Below, piece by piece: positions 23,539-30,768 of a stretch of DNA of 32,039 bases; position 1 is the stretch's first letter; each line of letters begins with the position of its first letter. The notes under the pieces are model-generated. The model had not been told where the DNA came from and searched no databases. It saw only the letters and a list, made by a program, of their open reading frames with translations. The stretch is from CAZPGL01 sp964586175 (GTDB taxonomy: Bacteria > Actinomycetota > Acidimicrobiia > Acidimicrobiales > MedAcidi-G1), in contig CAZPGL010000025.1 in assembly GCA_964586175.1 (NCBI GenBank), forward strand, positions 1 to 32,039, in the 5' to 3' direction. The translations under genes were made by a program, and so were the position numbers.

Positions 23539-23555
23539 CGGGGCGGAGGACTGCG

Positions 23556-24845
23556 TCAGGCGTAGGCGACGTCGGCGCCGAGCGATGCCAGGTTGCCCAC
23601 CAGGTCCTGGTAGCCGCGGGCCACGTGGTGGGCGTCGCCAATGACCGTCTCGCCGTCGGCGGCCAGCCCGGCCACCACCAGCGCCGCACCGGCCCGGATG
23701 TCGGGGGCCCGCACCGGCGCCCCGGAAAGCACCGGCAGACCCCGCACCACCGCGTGATGGCCCTCGACCCGGATGTCGGCACCCATCCGCACCAGCTCGT
23801 CGGCGTACCGGAACCGGCCGGCGAAGATGTTCTCGGTGACGATGCCCACCCCGTCGGCGGTGGCCAGCATCGCCACGAACAGCGGCTTGTAGTCGGTGGC
23901 CACCCCCGGATACGGCAGGGTCGACACGTCGATGGCCGTCAGCCGCTGCGGAGCGGCGGCCCACAGCCCGCCCAGCGACGGCGACACCCGCAGTCCCATC
24001 TCGCCCAGCTTGCGGATCAACATGTCCATGTGGTCTGCCCGGGCCCCCTCGATGCTGATCTCGCCGCCAGCCACCCCCACGGCGGCCAGGTAGGTGGCGG
24101 CCTCGATGCGGTCCGGGATGACCGTGTGCTCGACCGGCACCAACCGCTCGACACCGTGCACGGTGATCGTCGACCGTCCGGCGCCGGTGATCTCGGCCCC
24201 CATGCGGTTCAGGAACGACGCCAGGTCAGCGATCTCGGGCTCCCGGGCCGCGTTGTCGATCACCGTGGTGCCCTTGGCCAGCACGGCGGCCATGAGCAGG
24301 TTCTCGGTGGCGCCGACGCTGGGGAACTCCAACAGCACCCGAGTGCCGGTCAGGCCGTCGGCCCGGCCCTCGATGTACCCGTGGCTGGTCGTGAAGGTGG
24401 CCCCCAACTCCTCGAGGCCCTTCAGGTGCATGTCGATCGGTCGATGCCCGAAGTCGTCGCCGCCCGGCACCGACACCCGGGCCTCGCCGCACCGGGCCAG
24501 CAGCGGTCCGAGCACGACGATCGACGCCCGCATGCGCTCCACCAGCTCGTACGGCGCCTCAGGGATCAGCTGTTCGGGCACGTCGATGGTGAGGACGTCC
24601 CCGTCCTGGTCGACCGTGGCACCCATGCGTTCGAGCAGCTCGCCCATCCAAGCCACGTCGGCGATGCGGGGCACGTTGGCGATGGTGAACCGCCCCGGGG
24701 CCAGGACCGACGCGGCCATCAGCTTGAGCACCGAGTTCTTGGCTCCGGCGACCCGCACCGATCCGTGCAGGGGCCCCGACCGGCCGACGCGGATCGACGA
24801 CGACACCGGCTCGGCGCCCGACGGGGGGTTCGGGACGGATTCCAC
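23556..24845 (-). CDS. murA: UDP-N-acetylglucosamine 1-carboxyvinyltransferase
   Basis: First committed enzyme of peptidoglycan synthesis: transfers enolpyruvate from PEP to UDP-GlcNAc. It has 429 residues. The Lys-Asn pair is in AGAKNSVLKL (Lys36, Asn37). The mobile-loop motif reads RVSVPGGDDFGHRPIDMH, with Asp130 where most bacteria have the catalytic cysteine (Cys115 in E. coli). The same Cys-to-Asp change is known in mycobacteria and gives fosfomycin insensitivity. PYPGVATDYKP contains the conserved later Asp. I chose the GTG at 24843-24845 because CATACT lies 6 bases upstream and the longer frame enters the divergent MFS promoter. Confidence 0.95.
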   Translation of the reverse strand: MESVPNPPSGAEPVSSSIRVGRSGPLHGSVRVAGAKNSVLKLMAASVLAPGRFTIANVPRIADVAWMGELLERMGATVDQDGDVLTIDVPEQLIPEAPYELVERMRASIVVLGPLLARCGEARVSVPGGDDFGHRPIDMHLKGLEELGATFTTSHGYIEGRADGLTGTRVLLEFPSVGATENLLMAAVLAKGTTVIDNAAREPEIADLASFLNRMGAEITGAGRSTITVHGVERLVPVEHTVIPDRIEAATYLAAVGVAGGEISIEGARADHMDMLIRKLGEMGLRVSPSLGGLWAAAPQRLTAIDVSTLPYPGVATDYKPLFVAMLATADGVGIVTENIFAGRFRYADELVRMGADIRVEGHHAVVRGLPVLSGAPVRAPDIRAGAALVVAGLAADGETVIGDAHHVARGYQDLVGNLASLGADVAYA

Positions 24846-24891
24846 CCGGTCAGTATGCTGCGCGGCGCACCGGAAGCGAAGGGAGGCCCCC
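24846..24891. promoter_or_regulatory. Overlapping divergent promoters of murA and the MFS gene, with MFS ribosome site
   Basis: Minus strand: CATACT (24852-24857) is 6 bases before the murA GTG. Plus strand: TATGCT (24854-24859) overlaps it, so the two promoters should compete. The plus-strand transcript would start near 24866 and carry AAGGGAGG just upstream of CCCCC and an ATC codon at 24892-24894. Confidence 0.55.
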
Positions 24892-26394
24892 ATCACCAGG
24901 ATCTCTCACGACCTGGTGGTCGACGGGGCCGGTCTGGCCGAACTGCGTGTGCCGCGCGACGACGTGGTCGGTGAGCGGGTCGACGGCCCCGACCGCTGGG
25001 TCTGCGACCACGGGCCGTTCGAGACCTACGAGCGCACCCTCGCCGTCGCCGAAGACGGCCCCGACCGCCACCGGGTCACCGAGTCGTTCGACTTCCGGGT
25101 GGCCGTTCCGGTGTGGCGACCCCTGTTCACCGCGGCCATGCGACGCTCCTTGACCCGCCGCCGAACTCCCTGGTGGGCGCCGCCTGACCGCCTCGACGCC
25201 CGGGCCGCCCGAGTCCTGGGGCTGCTGGCCGTCATCCAGATCGTCGACGGCTACCTCGGCACCGTCATCAGCCAGACCATCACGTTCGCCGCCGACGAGT
25301 TCGACCGTGGCTCGACCGCCCAGGGCGTGACCCTGGCCGTGGTGCGGGCCGGGGTGCTCGTGGCCCTCACCGTCGTCGCGCTCGCCGACCGACGAGGACG
25401 CCGCCGCCTGCTCATCGGCGCGGCGTTCGGCGCCGTGCTCGTCACCGCGCTGGGTGCGGCATCACCTGGCCTGTGGTTCCTCGGCGGCTCCCAGTTGGTG
25501 GGCCGAGGGCTCACCACCGGCATGGGCATCCTCATCGGCATCATGGCCGCCGAGGAACTGCCCCGCGGGTCGAGGGCCTACGGGGTGAGCATGCTCTCGC
25601 TGAGCGCGGCCCTCGGCGCGGGGATGGCCGTGTGGGTGCTGCCGGTCGCCGACCTGGGCGAAGCCGGGTGGCGCATCGTGTACCTGGTGCCCCTGTTGTC
25701 CCTGCCCCTGGTCGCCGCCGTCGGCCGGCGTCTGCCCGAGACCCGCCGGTTCACCGCCAACACCGCCCCCGACCGGGCAGCGGCCGACGACCACCCCTTC
25801 GAGGTCCGCCGCCTGCTCCTGTTGGCCGCCGCGGCGTTCCTGTTGTTGATGTTCGCCTCGCCGGCCAGCCAGTTCCAGAACGATTTCCTGCGCGACCACC
25901 GGGGCTACACGGCGTCGGGCATCACCCTGTTCACGTTGTGCACCAGCACGCCGGCCGCCATCGGCATCTTCCTGGCCGGCAAGGTGGCCGACACCCGGGG
26001 CCGCCGAGGTGTCGGCGCCCTCGGCCTGGCCGGTGGAGCGGTGTTCATCGTCGCCGGGTACTCGACGGCCGGCCTGGCCATGTGGGGCACCCACCTGGCC
26101 GGCGTGGTGCTGGCCTCGCTCACCGTGGCCCTCGGGGTGTACGGCCCTGAGATGTTCGGCACCCGCCACCGGGGCCGGGCCAACGGCCTGATCGTCACCA
26201 TCGGGGTCATGGGCAGCGCCTCGGGCCTGCTGCTCATCGGCGTGCTCAACGACTGGCTGGGCTCGTACGGGAAGGCCTTCGCCGTGGTGGCCCTGGCCCC
26301 GCTGGCTGCCGCGGTGCTGGTCCTGGCCCGCTTCCCGGAGACGGCCCGGGTCGAGTTGGAGGACCTCAACCCCGACGACGCCACCCTCGACTAG
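24892..26394 (+). CDS. MFS transporter with N-terminal soluble extension; apparent AUC start
   Basis: A major facilitator superfamily permease of about 500 residues. Residues ~1-105 are hydrophilic and unusual for MFS, and ESFDFRVAVPVWRPLF near residues 64-79 faintly resembles an SRPBCC-type end. Twelve membrane segments start near residue 108 (LGLLAVIQIVDGYLGTVI). Motif A is ADRRGRRRLLIG, repeated in the second half as KVADTRGRRG. There is no ATG or GTG at the expected site. AAGGGAGG is followed 5 bases later by ATC (24892-24894), in frame. The next GTG (24916) lacks a ribosome site. The start is therefore uncertain. The stop overlaps the convergent hydrolase gene by 4 bases. The substrate is unknown. 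Confidence 0.8.
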   Translation: MTRISHDLVVDGAGLAELRVPRDDVVGERVDGPDRWVCDHGPFETYERTLAVAEDGPDRHRVTESFDFRVAVPVWRPLFTAAMRRSLTRRRTPWWAPPDRLDARAARVLGLLAVIQIVDGYLGTVISQTITFAADEFDRGSTAQGVTLAVVRAGVLVALTVVALADRRGRRRLLIGAAFGAVLVTALGAASPGLWFLGGSQLVGRGLTTGMGILIGIMAAEELPRGSRAYGVSMLSLSAALGAGMAVWVLPVADLGEAGWRIVYLVPLLSLPLVAAVGRRLPETRRFTANTAPDRAAADDHPFEVRRLLLLAAAAFLLLMFASPASQFQNDFLRDHRGYTASGITLFTLCTSTPAAIGIFLAGKVADTRGRRGVGALGLAGGAVFIVAGYSTAGLAMWGTHLAGVVLASLTVALGVYGPEMFGTRHRGRANGLIVTIGVMGSASGLLLIGVLNDWLGSYGKAFAVVALAPLAAAVLVLARFPETARVELEDLNPDDATLD

Positions 26395-26984
26395 CGGCCG
26401 GCCAGACCGGCCAACCAATTCTCGACGGCGTCGGCCACGGCCTCGTCGGCCCCCCGCAGGTCGTGGCGCTTGCCGGGCAGCCGCACCGTGGTCACCGGGC
26501 CGGCGATGGCCGGCAGGTGCTCGGCGAACTCGTCGGGCGAGCCGAACTCGTCGCGGTCGCCGGACACGAAAAGGCACGGCACGTCGATGGCGCCGAAGTG
26601 GTCGACCCGGAGGTTCCCGGGCTTCTTGGGCGGGTGCAGCGGGTAACAGACGAGCACCAGCCCGGCCGCCGGGAGACCTTCGGCGACGGCCATCGAGCAC
26701 ATGCGACCCCCCATCGACCGCCCACCCAGCACCAGCCGGGCCGGGTCCACCCCGGCCTCGTCAGCGAAGGCGGCCACACCGTCGCCCACCTCGGCGACCA
26801 GCTTCGGAGCCCGGTCGGGGAAGCCCCGACCGGCCCGCCGGTAGGCGAAGTCGAACCGGGCCACCGGCAACGGCGCCAGGCGCTCCTCGAGCAGCACCAG
26901 CCCCGGATGGTCGGCTGACGAGCCGGCCCCAGGGGTGAGGAACAGCCCCGACGGGCCCGAACTCCCTGGTGGCCGACTCGACAC
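26391..26984 (-). CDS. Alpha/beta hydrolase (KANL3/Tex30-like, dienelactone hydrolase superfamily)
   Basis: A 197-residue alpha/beta hydrolase. The nucleophile elbow is GGRSMGGR (Ser90), the acid is in SGDRDEFG (Asp143 or Asp145), and the histidine is His174 in GKRHDLRG, so a catalytic triad is plausible. LFLTPGAGSSADHPGL near the start and FDFAYRRAGRGFPDR match the KANL3/Tex30 subgroup, which in bacteria is uncharacterised. The GTG at 26982-26984 follows TAGGAT by 7 bases, so leaderless. It is divergent from the desaturase and overlaps the convergent MFS stop. Confidence 0.82.
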   Translation of the reverse strand: MSSRPPGSSGPSGLFLTPGAGSSADHPGLVLLEERLAPLPVARFDFAYRRAGRGFPDRAPKLVAEVGDGVAAFADEAGVDPARLVLGGRSMGGRMCSMAVAEGLPAAGLVLVCYPLHPPKKPGNLRVDHFGAIDVPCLFVSGDRDEFGSPDEFAEHLPAIAGPVTTVRLPGKRHDLRGADEAVADAVENWLAGLAGR

Positions 26985-27010
26985 GACGACGATCCTACGG
27001 TGGTCGTACC
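26985..27010. promoter_or_regulatory. Overlapping divergent promoters of hydrolase and desaturase
   Basis: Minus strand: TAGGAT (26992-26997) is 7 bases before the hydrolase GTG. Plus strand: TACGGT (26996-27001) is 9 bases before the desaturase ATG. The hexamers share two base pairs and only 26 bases separate the two start codons. Confidence 0.55.
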
Positions 27011-28021
27011 ATGGAGGACGTGGCCCCTGAGAGTTCCCCTGATCACGACACGCTGGTCGCCACCATGACCGGCGGCCTGGCCCCCGAGCCGGCGCCGTTC
27101 GCGGGCAGTGACCGGCTGCACCCCGACGGCCGGCCGAAGGGGCCGTTCCGCGACGACCTGCGCCGGGTGTCCAACGTGCGCAACATCGGCACCGTGCTCA
27201 GCGCGCTGGCGACACCGGTACTGATCGTGTGGGCCGCGGTGACCATCGGCCACCCCGTGGCCTGGGTGGCTGCCGTCCCGGCCATGGCCCTGGCCCAGAA
27301 CCGGCTGTTCATCCTCCACCACGAGGCGGCCCACCGGGTGCTGTTCTCCAGCCGTCGGGCCAACGACCTGGTCGGCATCACGCTCGTCGGCTGGCTGACC
27401 TTCGGCACGGGCAGCCACGGCTACCGCATCGGCCACATCCGCCACCACCGCGACGAGTTCGGCCCCGGCGAACCCGACTTCCTGCTCTACAGCTTCTACC
27501 CGATCAGCCGGGCGTCGATGCGGCGCAAGATGCTGCGCGACGTCGGCGGCGTGTCGGCGTTCCGCATCGTACGGCCACGGTTCCAGCGGCTCGGCGAGGT
27601 GCGTCACCGCCGGCTGACCTACAAGTTCCTGATCGGCCAGATGCTGGTGTTCGGGGTGTTCGCCCTGACCGGCCACCCGTGGCTGTACCTCACCCTGTGG
27701 GTACTGCCGTGGGTCGTCGTCTACCAGGTGCTGAACCGGCTGCGGGCCATCGCCGAACACGGTGGCATGACCCGCTCGGCCGACCGGCGCCGCACCTCGC
27801 ACCACGTCCGCCAGACCTTCTGGTCGCGACTGGTCATCGCCCCGGTGGGGGTTGGCTACCACCTGGCCCACCACGTCGACATGACCGTGCCGTGGCGCAA
27901 CCTGCGGCGGCTGCACGAGGCACTGGTCGCCGACGGCTACATCACCGACGACCTGGTGTGGCCCGACTACCGGACGCTGTGGCGGGCCCAACGCTCCGGC
28001 GAGGAGCGGATCACCGCCTGA
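27011..28021 (+). CDS. Membrane fatty acid desaturase family protein
   Basis: A 336-residue integral-membrane di-iron enzyme. Three histidine boxes are intact: HEAAH (104-108), HIRHH (142-146) and HLAHH (284-288). A further histidine-rich region, AEHGGMTRS and TSHHVRQTF (about 249-270), also fits the family. Hydrophobic spans lie at about 60-100, 121-134 and 205-245. It should introduce a double bond or hydroxyl into a lipid acyl chain or related substrate; regiospecificity cannot be inferred. I chose the ATG at 27011, 9 bases after TACGGT. A longer frame from 26969 would start inside the divergent hydrolase gene. It ends in a hairpin at 28024-28042. Confidence 0.9.
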   Translation: MEDVAPESSPDHDTLVATMTGGLAPEPAPFAGSDRLHPDGRPKGPFRDDLRRVSNVRNIGTVLSALATPVLIVWAAVTIGHPVAWVAAVPAMALAQNRLFILHHEAAHRVLFSSRRANDLVGITLVGWLTFGTGSHGYRIGHIRHHRDEFGPGEPDFLLYSFYPISRASMRRKMLRDVGGVSAFRIVRPRFQRLGEVRHRRLTYKFLIGQMLVFGVFALTGHPWLYLTLWVLPWVVVYQVLNRLRAIAEHGGMTRSADRRRTSHHVRQTFWSRLVIAPVGVGYHLAHHVDMTVPWRNLRRLHEALVADGYITDDLVWPDYRTLWRAQRSGEERITA

Positions 28022-28023
28022 AC

Positions 28024-28042
28024 GGCCCACCACCGGTGGGCC
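28024..28042. terminator. Bidirectional hairpin after the desaturase
   Basis: GGCCCACC (28024-28031) pairs perfectly with GGTGGGCC (28035-28042) across a 3-base loop. It lies between the convergent desaturase and 28047 genes. Confidence 0.6.
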
Positions 28043-28046
28043 CGGT

Positions 28047-28337
28047 TCACATGTCGACGACCTTCACGACGTCGAGGTTCCGGAACGTCACCTCGCCGAC
28101 ATCCTCTTCGATGGCCTCGTGCTCGGCCTGGGTGGTCTCGTGTTCGCTGTTGGCCATGGCCTCTTCGTAGGAGTCGAACTCCACGATCTGGACGATCAGC
28201 CCCGGGTCATCGCGGTCGACGCACACCGTGCCCCGCCGAGCCGTGGTCTGGCCCTCCATCAGCTCCTTGTAGCGCTCGATTTCGGCAATGGCCTGCTCGG
28301 CGTCACCGCGGAATTCGATCAACTGGTAGAAACGCAT
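28047..28337 (-). CDS. Small ferredoxin-like-fold protein of unknown function
   Basis: A 96-residue acidic protein I do not assign to a named family. It begins RFYQLIEFRGDAEQAIAEI and continues IVQIVEFDSYEEAMANSEH, the beta-alpha-beta pattern and EFxSYEEAM wording common in dimeric alpha/beta-barrel (ABM/EthD-like) proteins. This suggests a small dimer that binds or modifies an organic ligand, but no catalytic residue stands out. The ATG is at 28335-28337, with GGAAGGA about 10 bases upstream. It is convergent with the desaturase. The 68-base gap to the next gene upstream (28338-28405) shows only this ribosome site and a weak CACACT -10 candidate. Confidence 0.72.
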   Translation of the reverse strand: MRFYQLIEFRGDAEQAIAEIERYKELMEGQTTARRGTVCVDRDDPGLIVQIVEFDSYEEAMANSEHETTQAEHEAIEEDVGEVTFRNLDVVKVVDM

Positions 28338-28405
28338 GTCGCGTCCGGTCCTTCCCGTCTTGTGGCCGTGAGTGTGGCACAGCGTCGCCCCGGGGCGCCA
28401 CCGAC

Positions 28406-29194
28406 TCAGGTCAGGCGGCGCAGCCCTTCGGCCAACTGGGTGGCCCGTTCCCGCAGTTCATCGTGGTCGGTGTCGCCGGCGGCCAACAGGTCGGCCAGCT
28501 CGGCGACCCGCTCCCCGATGCTGTTCCAGACCTGGGGATCGAAACCGAATGGAGGCCGGTGCCCGGCCACCAGAGGCGCCCCGTCAACCAGGTTCTCGAC
28601 GGCCCGGTTGTCCCGTGGGTCGCGGCGCAGCCGGTCGCAGGCCACGAACAGGTCGGTCAGTACCAGGTTGGCGTCGAGACCACCGAATTCGGGTCGTTCG
28701 TCGGCCCCACCCTGGAAGGCGTCGAGGGCCTCTTCGACCGTGTCCTCGTCGGTGGCCAGCACCACCAGGTCACCCAGTTCGTCGAACTCGTGGGCGATGC
28801 CGAGACGCCCCAGCAACTCGGCGAACGCCGTCTGCTCGTCGGCCGCCCAGTCACCCACCTCGTAGGCCACCTTGTCGGCCGCCGGGTCCAGCACCGGCCC
28901 GCCGGAGCCGTCGATCACCTCGACGACCTCGTCGACCGCTACTTCGTCGGCTGCCCGCACGACCAGGGCGGCACCCTGCCAGGCGTGGGCGATCCCCCGG
29001 CCGGTCAGTTCCTGGTCGAGTAGACGACGGGACTCGCCGGCCCACTCGTGGAGCTCGTAGGCCAACTGTTCCTCGTCGTCGTGGCCGACCTCCCCGGCGT
29101 CGACCGGGGCCTCGTCAACCAACTGCACGCCGCACTCGACGCAGTCGGCCACCCCGTCGGCGTATTCGATTCCGCATTGGAAGCACCATCGCAC
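28406..29194 (-). CDS. Zinc-ribbon protein with two tandem DUF2007-like repeats
   Basis: A 262-residue, strongly acidic protein. Residues 4-21 form a CxxC-x10-CxxC zinc ribbon (CFQC and CVEC). Two repeats of about 52 residues follow, at about 44-94 and 109-161. Both begin with an aliphatic-AYE motif (LAYELHEW; VAYEVGDW), continue with RGIAHAW or LGIAHEF, then LVV, then D/E-x2-V-x-E. The pattern resembles the DUF2007 putative signal-transducing domain. The remaining ~100 residues are helical and contain a VLTDLFVACDRLRRDPRDN segment. The GTG at 29192-29194 is 6 bases after CAGGAT, so leaderless. Function is unknown. Confidence 0.75.
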   Translation of the reverse strand: MRWCFQCGIEYADGVADCVECGVQLVDEAPVDAGEVGHDDEEQLAYELHEWAGESRRLLDQELTGRGIAHAWQGAALVVRAADEVAVDEVVEVIDGSGGPVLDPAADKVAYEVGDWAADEQTAFAELLGRLGIAHEFDELGDLVVLATDEDTVEEALDAFQGGADERPEFGGLDANLVLTDLFVACDRLRRDPRDNRAVENLVDGAPLVAGHRPPFGFDPQVWNSIGERVAELADLLAAGDTDHDELRERATQLAEGLRRLT

Positions 29195-29295
29195 CCGGCC
29201 ATCCTGTCAGGCTGCAGGAACATTCCCCACCTCTGCTCCGACAACCGACAGCAGGGCCGTGTCGAACGCTGTCCAGCCCACTAGGTTCGGCCGTC
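29195..29295. promoter_or_regulatory. Divergent promoters of the zinc-ribbon and glpX genes
   Basis: Minus strand: CAGGAT (29201-29206) is 6 bases before the zinc-ribbon GTG. Plus strand: TAGGTT (29282-29287) is 8 bases before the glpX ATG at 29296. The 75 bases between show nothing else I can name. Confidence 0.5.
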
Positions 29296-30288
29296 ATGAA
29301 CGACGTCGACCGCGTACCCGACCGCAACCTGGCCCTCGAGTTGATTCGGGTCACCGAAGCCGCGGCGCTGGCTGCCTCACGGTGGATGGGTCGAGGCGAC
29401 AAGGAGGGCGCCGATGGGGCCGCCGTCGACGCCATGCGGGCCATCCTCCACACCGTGCCCATGGACGGCCTGGTCGTCATCGGCGAAGGCGAGAAGGACG
29501 AAGCGCCGATGCTGTTCAACGGCGAGAAGGTGGGCGACGGCACCCCCCAGCTCACCGACATCGCCGTCGACCCCATCGACGGCACCACCCTCACGTCGCT
29601 CGGGCGGGGCAACGCCCTGGCCGTCATCGCCGTGAGCCCACGGGGCACCATGTTCGATCCCGGGCCGTGCGTGTACATGGAGAAGATCGCCGCCGGACCC
29701 GAATGCGCCGACGCCATCGACATCCACCTGTCGGCCACCGAGAACCTGCAACGGGTCGCCGAAGCCAAAGGCGAATCGGTGCGCGACGTCACCGCGGTGA
29801 TCCTCGACCGTGACCGGCACCGCACCCTCATCGAGGAGGTCCGTGACGCCGGGGCCCGCATCCGGCTCATCCCCGACGGTGACGTGGCCGGCGCCATCTC
29901 CACCGCCTGGCCCGATTCGGGCGCCGACGTGTTGTTCGGCATCGGCGGCACCCCCGAGGGCGTCATCGCCGCCGCCGCACTCAAATGCATGGGCGGCGTT
30001 CTCCAGGGTCGGCTGTGGCCCCGTAACGAGGCCGAGCGCACCGCGGCGGCCGAATTGGATTACGACCTCGAGGCGGTGCTCTCCACCGAAGATCTCGTGT
30101 CGGGTGACAACTGCTTCTTCGCCGCCACCGGCATCACCGATGGTGAACTGCTCAAGGGCGTGCACTACTCGCGGGGTCAGGCTCACACCCAGTCGCTGGT
30201 CATGCGGTCCAAGTCGGGCACGGTGCGTCTCATCGAGGCCCACCACAGCCTCGACAAGCTGGACGAGATCTCGTCCATCGCCTACTAG
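29296..30288 (+). CDS. glpX: Class II fructose-1,6-bisphosphatase
   Basis: Hydrolyses fructose 1,6-bisphosphate to fructose 6-phosphate, the controlling step of gluconeogenesis. It has 330 residues, standard length. Metal- and phosphate-site motifs are GEGEKDEAPML (63-73) and DPIDGTT (92-98). GIGGTPEGVIAAAALKCMGG and the late THxQSLVM-type segment (HTQSLVMRSKSGTVRLIE) are also diagnostic of GlpX. The ATG at 29296 is 8 bases after TAGGTT without a Shine-Dalgarno site. A reading frame open far upstream crosses the divergent gene and is not used. GlpX is the usual sole fructose bisphosphatase of actinobacteria. Confidence 0.96.
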   Translation: MNDVDRVPDRNLALELIRVTEAAALAASRWMGRGDKEGADGAAVDAMRAILHTVPMDGLVVIGEGEKDEAPMLFNGEKVGDGTPQLTDIAVDPIDGTTLTSLGRGNALAVIAVSPRGTMFDPGPCVYMEKIAAGPECADAIDIHLSATENLQRVAEAKGESVRDVTAVILDRDRHRTLIEEVRDAGARIRLIPDGDVAGAISTAWPDSGADVLFGIGGTPEGVIAAAALKCMGGVLQGRLWPRNEAERTAAAELDYDLEAVLSTEDLVSGDNCFFAATGITDGELLKGVHYSRGQAHTQSLVMRSKSGTVRLIEAHHSLDKLDEISSIAY

Positions 30289-30305
30289 CCGTCGCCGACG
30301 CGGTT

Positions 30306-30331
30306 CGGCCGGGCCCCGAAGGACCCGGCCG
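30306..30331. terminator. Hairpin between convergent glpX and atpC
   Basis: CGGCCGGG (30306-30313) pairs perfectly with CCCGGCCG (30324-30331) across a 10-base loop. On the glpX side it is followed by the mildly T-rich CCTCGTTCTGATT. Confidence 0.65.
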
Positions 30332-30361
30332 TCACCCCTCGTTCTGATTGCGGCCGGCCGG

Positions 30362-30760
30362 TCAGGCGTCGGCGCCGGCCACCTGGAGGCGCAGGTCGGC
30401 CCGGGCCAGGGCCCCGGCCGCCGCCTCGTCCTCCTTGTCGGCCGACAGCGCCGCCTCGGCGGTGGCCTTGGCGGTACGGGCCCGGTCGACGTCGATCTCG
30501 GCGGAGCCCTCGGAGACGTCGGACAGGATCGACACCTTGGTGCCGGCCACCTGCACGAAGCCCTGATGCACGGCGAACGTGTCCCGGTCGCCGTCGGGGC
30601 GGATCACGTCGACCGACCAGACGGCCAGCACGCCGATGAACGGCACGTGCCCGGGCTGAAAGGCGATGTCGCCACCCTCGACGGTGCGGGCGATGACCAT
30701 CTCGGCCTCGCCGCTGTAGGTGATGGCCTCCGGGGAGACCAGCTCGACCTGGAACGTCAT
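30362..30760 (-). CDS. atpC: ATP synthase F1 epsilon subunit
   Basis: Central-stalk subunit that couples rotation to catalysis and can inhibit ATP hydrolysis. It has 132 residues. The N-terminal beta-sandwich (about 1-85) begins TFQVELVSPEAITYSGEAEM and contains GDIAFQPGHVPFIGVLA and the FAVHQGFVQVAGTKVSIL end. A helical hairpin (about 90-128) follows. The ATG at 30758-30760 has GAGG upstream inside the end of atpD and lies 8 bases after the atpD stop, as is normal for the last gene of the atp operon. Confidence 0.96.
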   Translation of the reverse strand: MTFQVELVSPEAITYSGEAEMVIARTVEGGDIAFQPGHVPFIGVLAVWSVDVIRPDGDRDTFAVHQGFVQVAGTKVSILSDVSEGSAEIDVDRARTAKATAEAALSADKEDEAAAGALARADLRLQVAGADA

Positions 30761-30768
30761 CGTCGCCT

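Noticed and set aside
23556..24896. A longer MurA starting at ATG 24896
   Set aside because: The extra 17 residues are unlike MurA, the longer start crosses the divergent MFS promoter and ribosome site, and the GTG at 24845 has CATACT at leaderless spacing.
26492..28033. A 513-codon minus-strand frame antisense to the desaturase
   Set aside because: The desaturase has three intact histidine boxes in the opposite direction, and this frame shows no motif.
28372..29295. A long N-terminal extension of glpX
   Set aside because: The extension is Arg/Pro-rich, lies antisense to the zinc-ribbon gene, and the normal GlpX start at 29296 has its own promoter.
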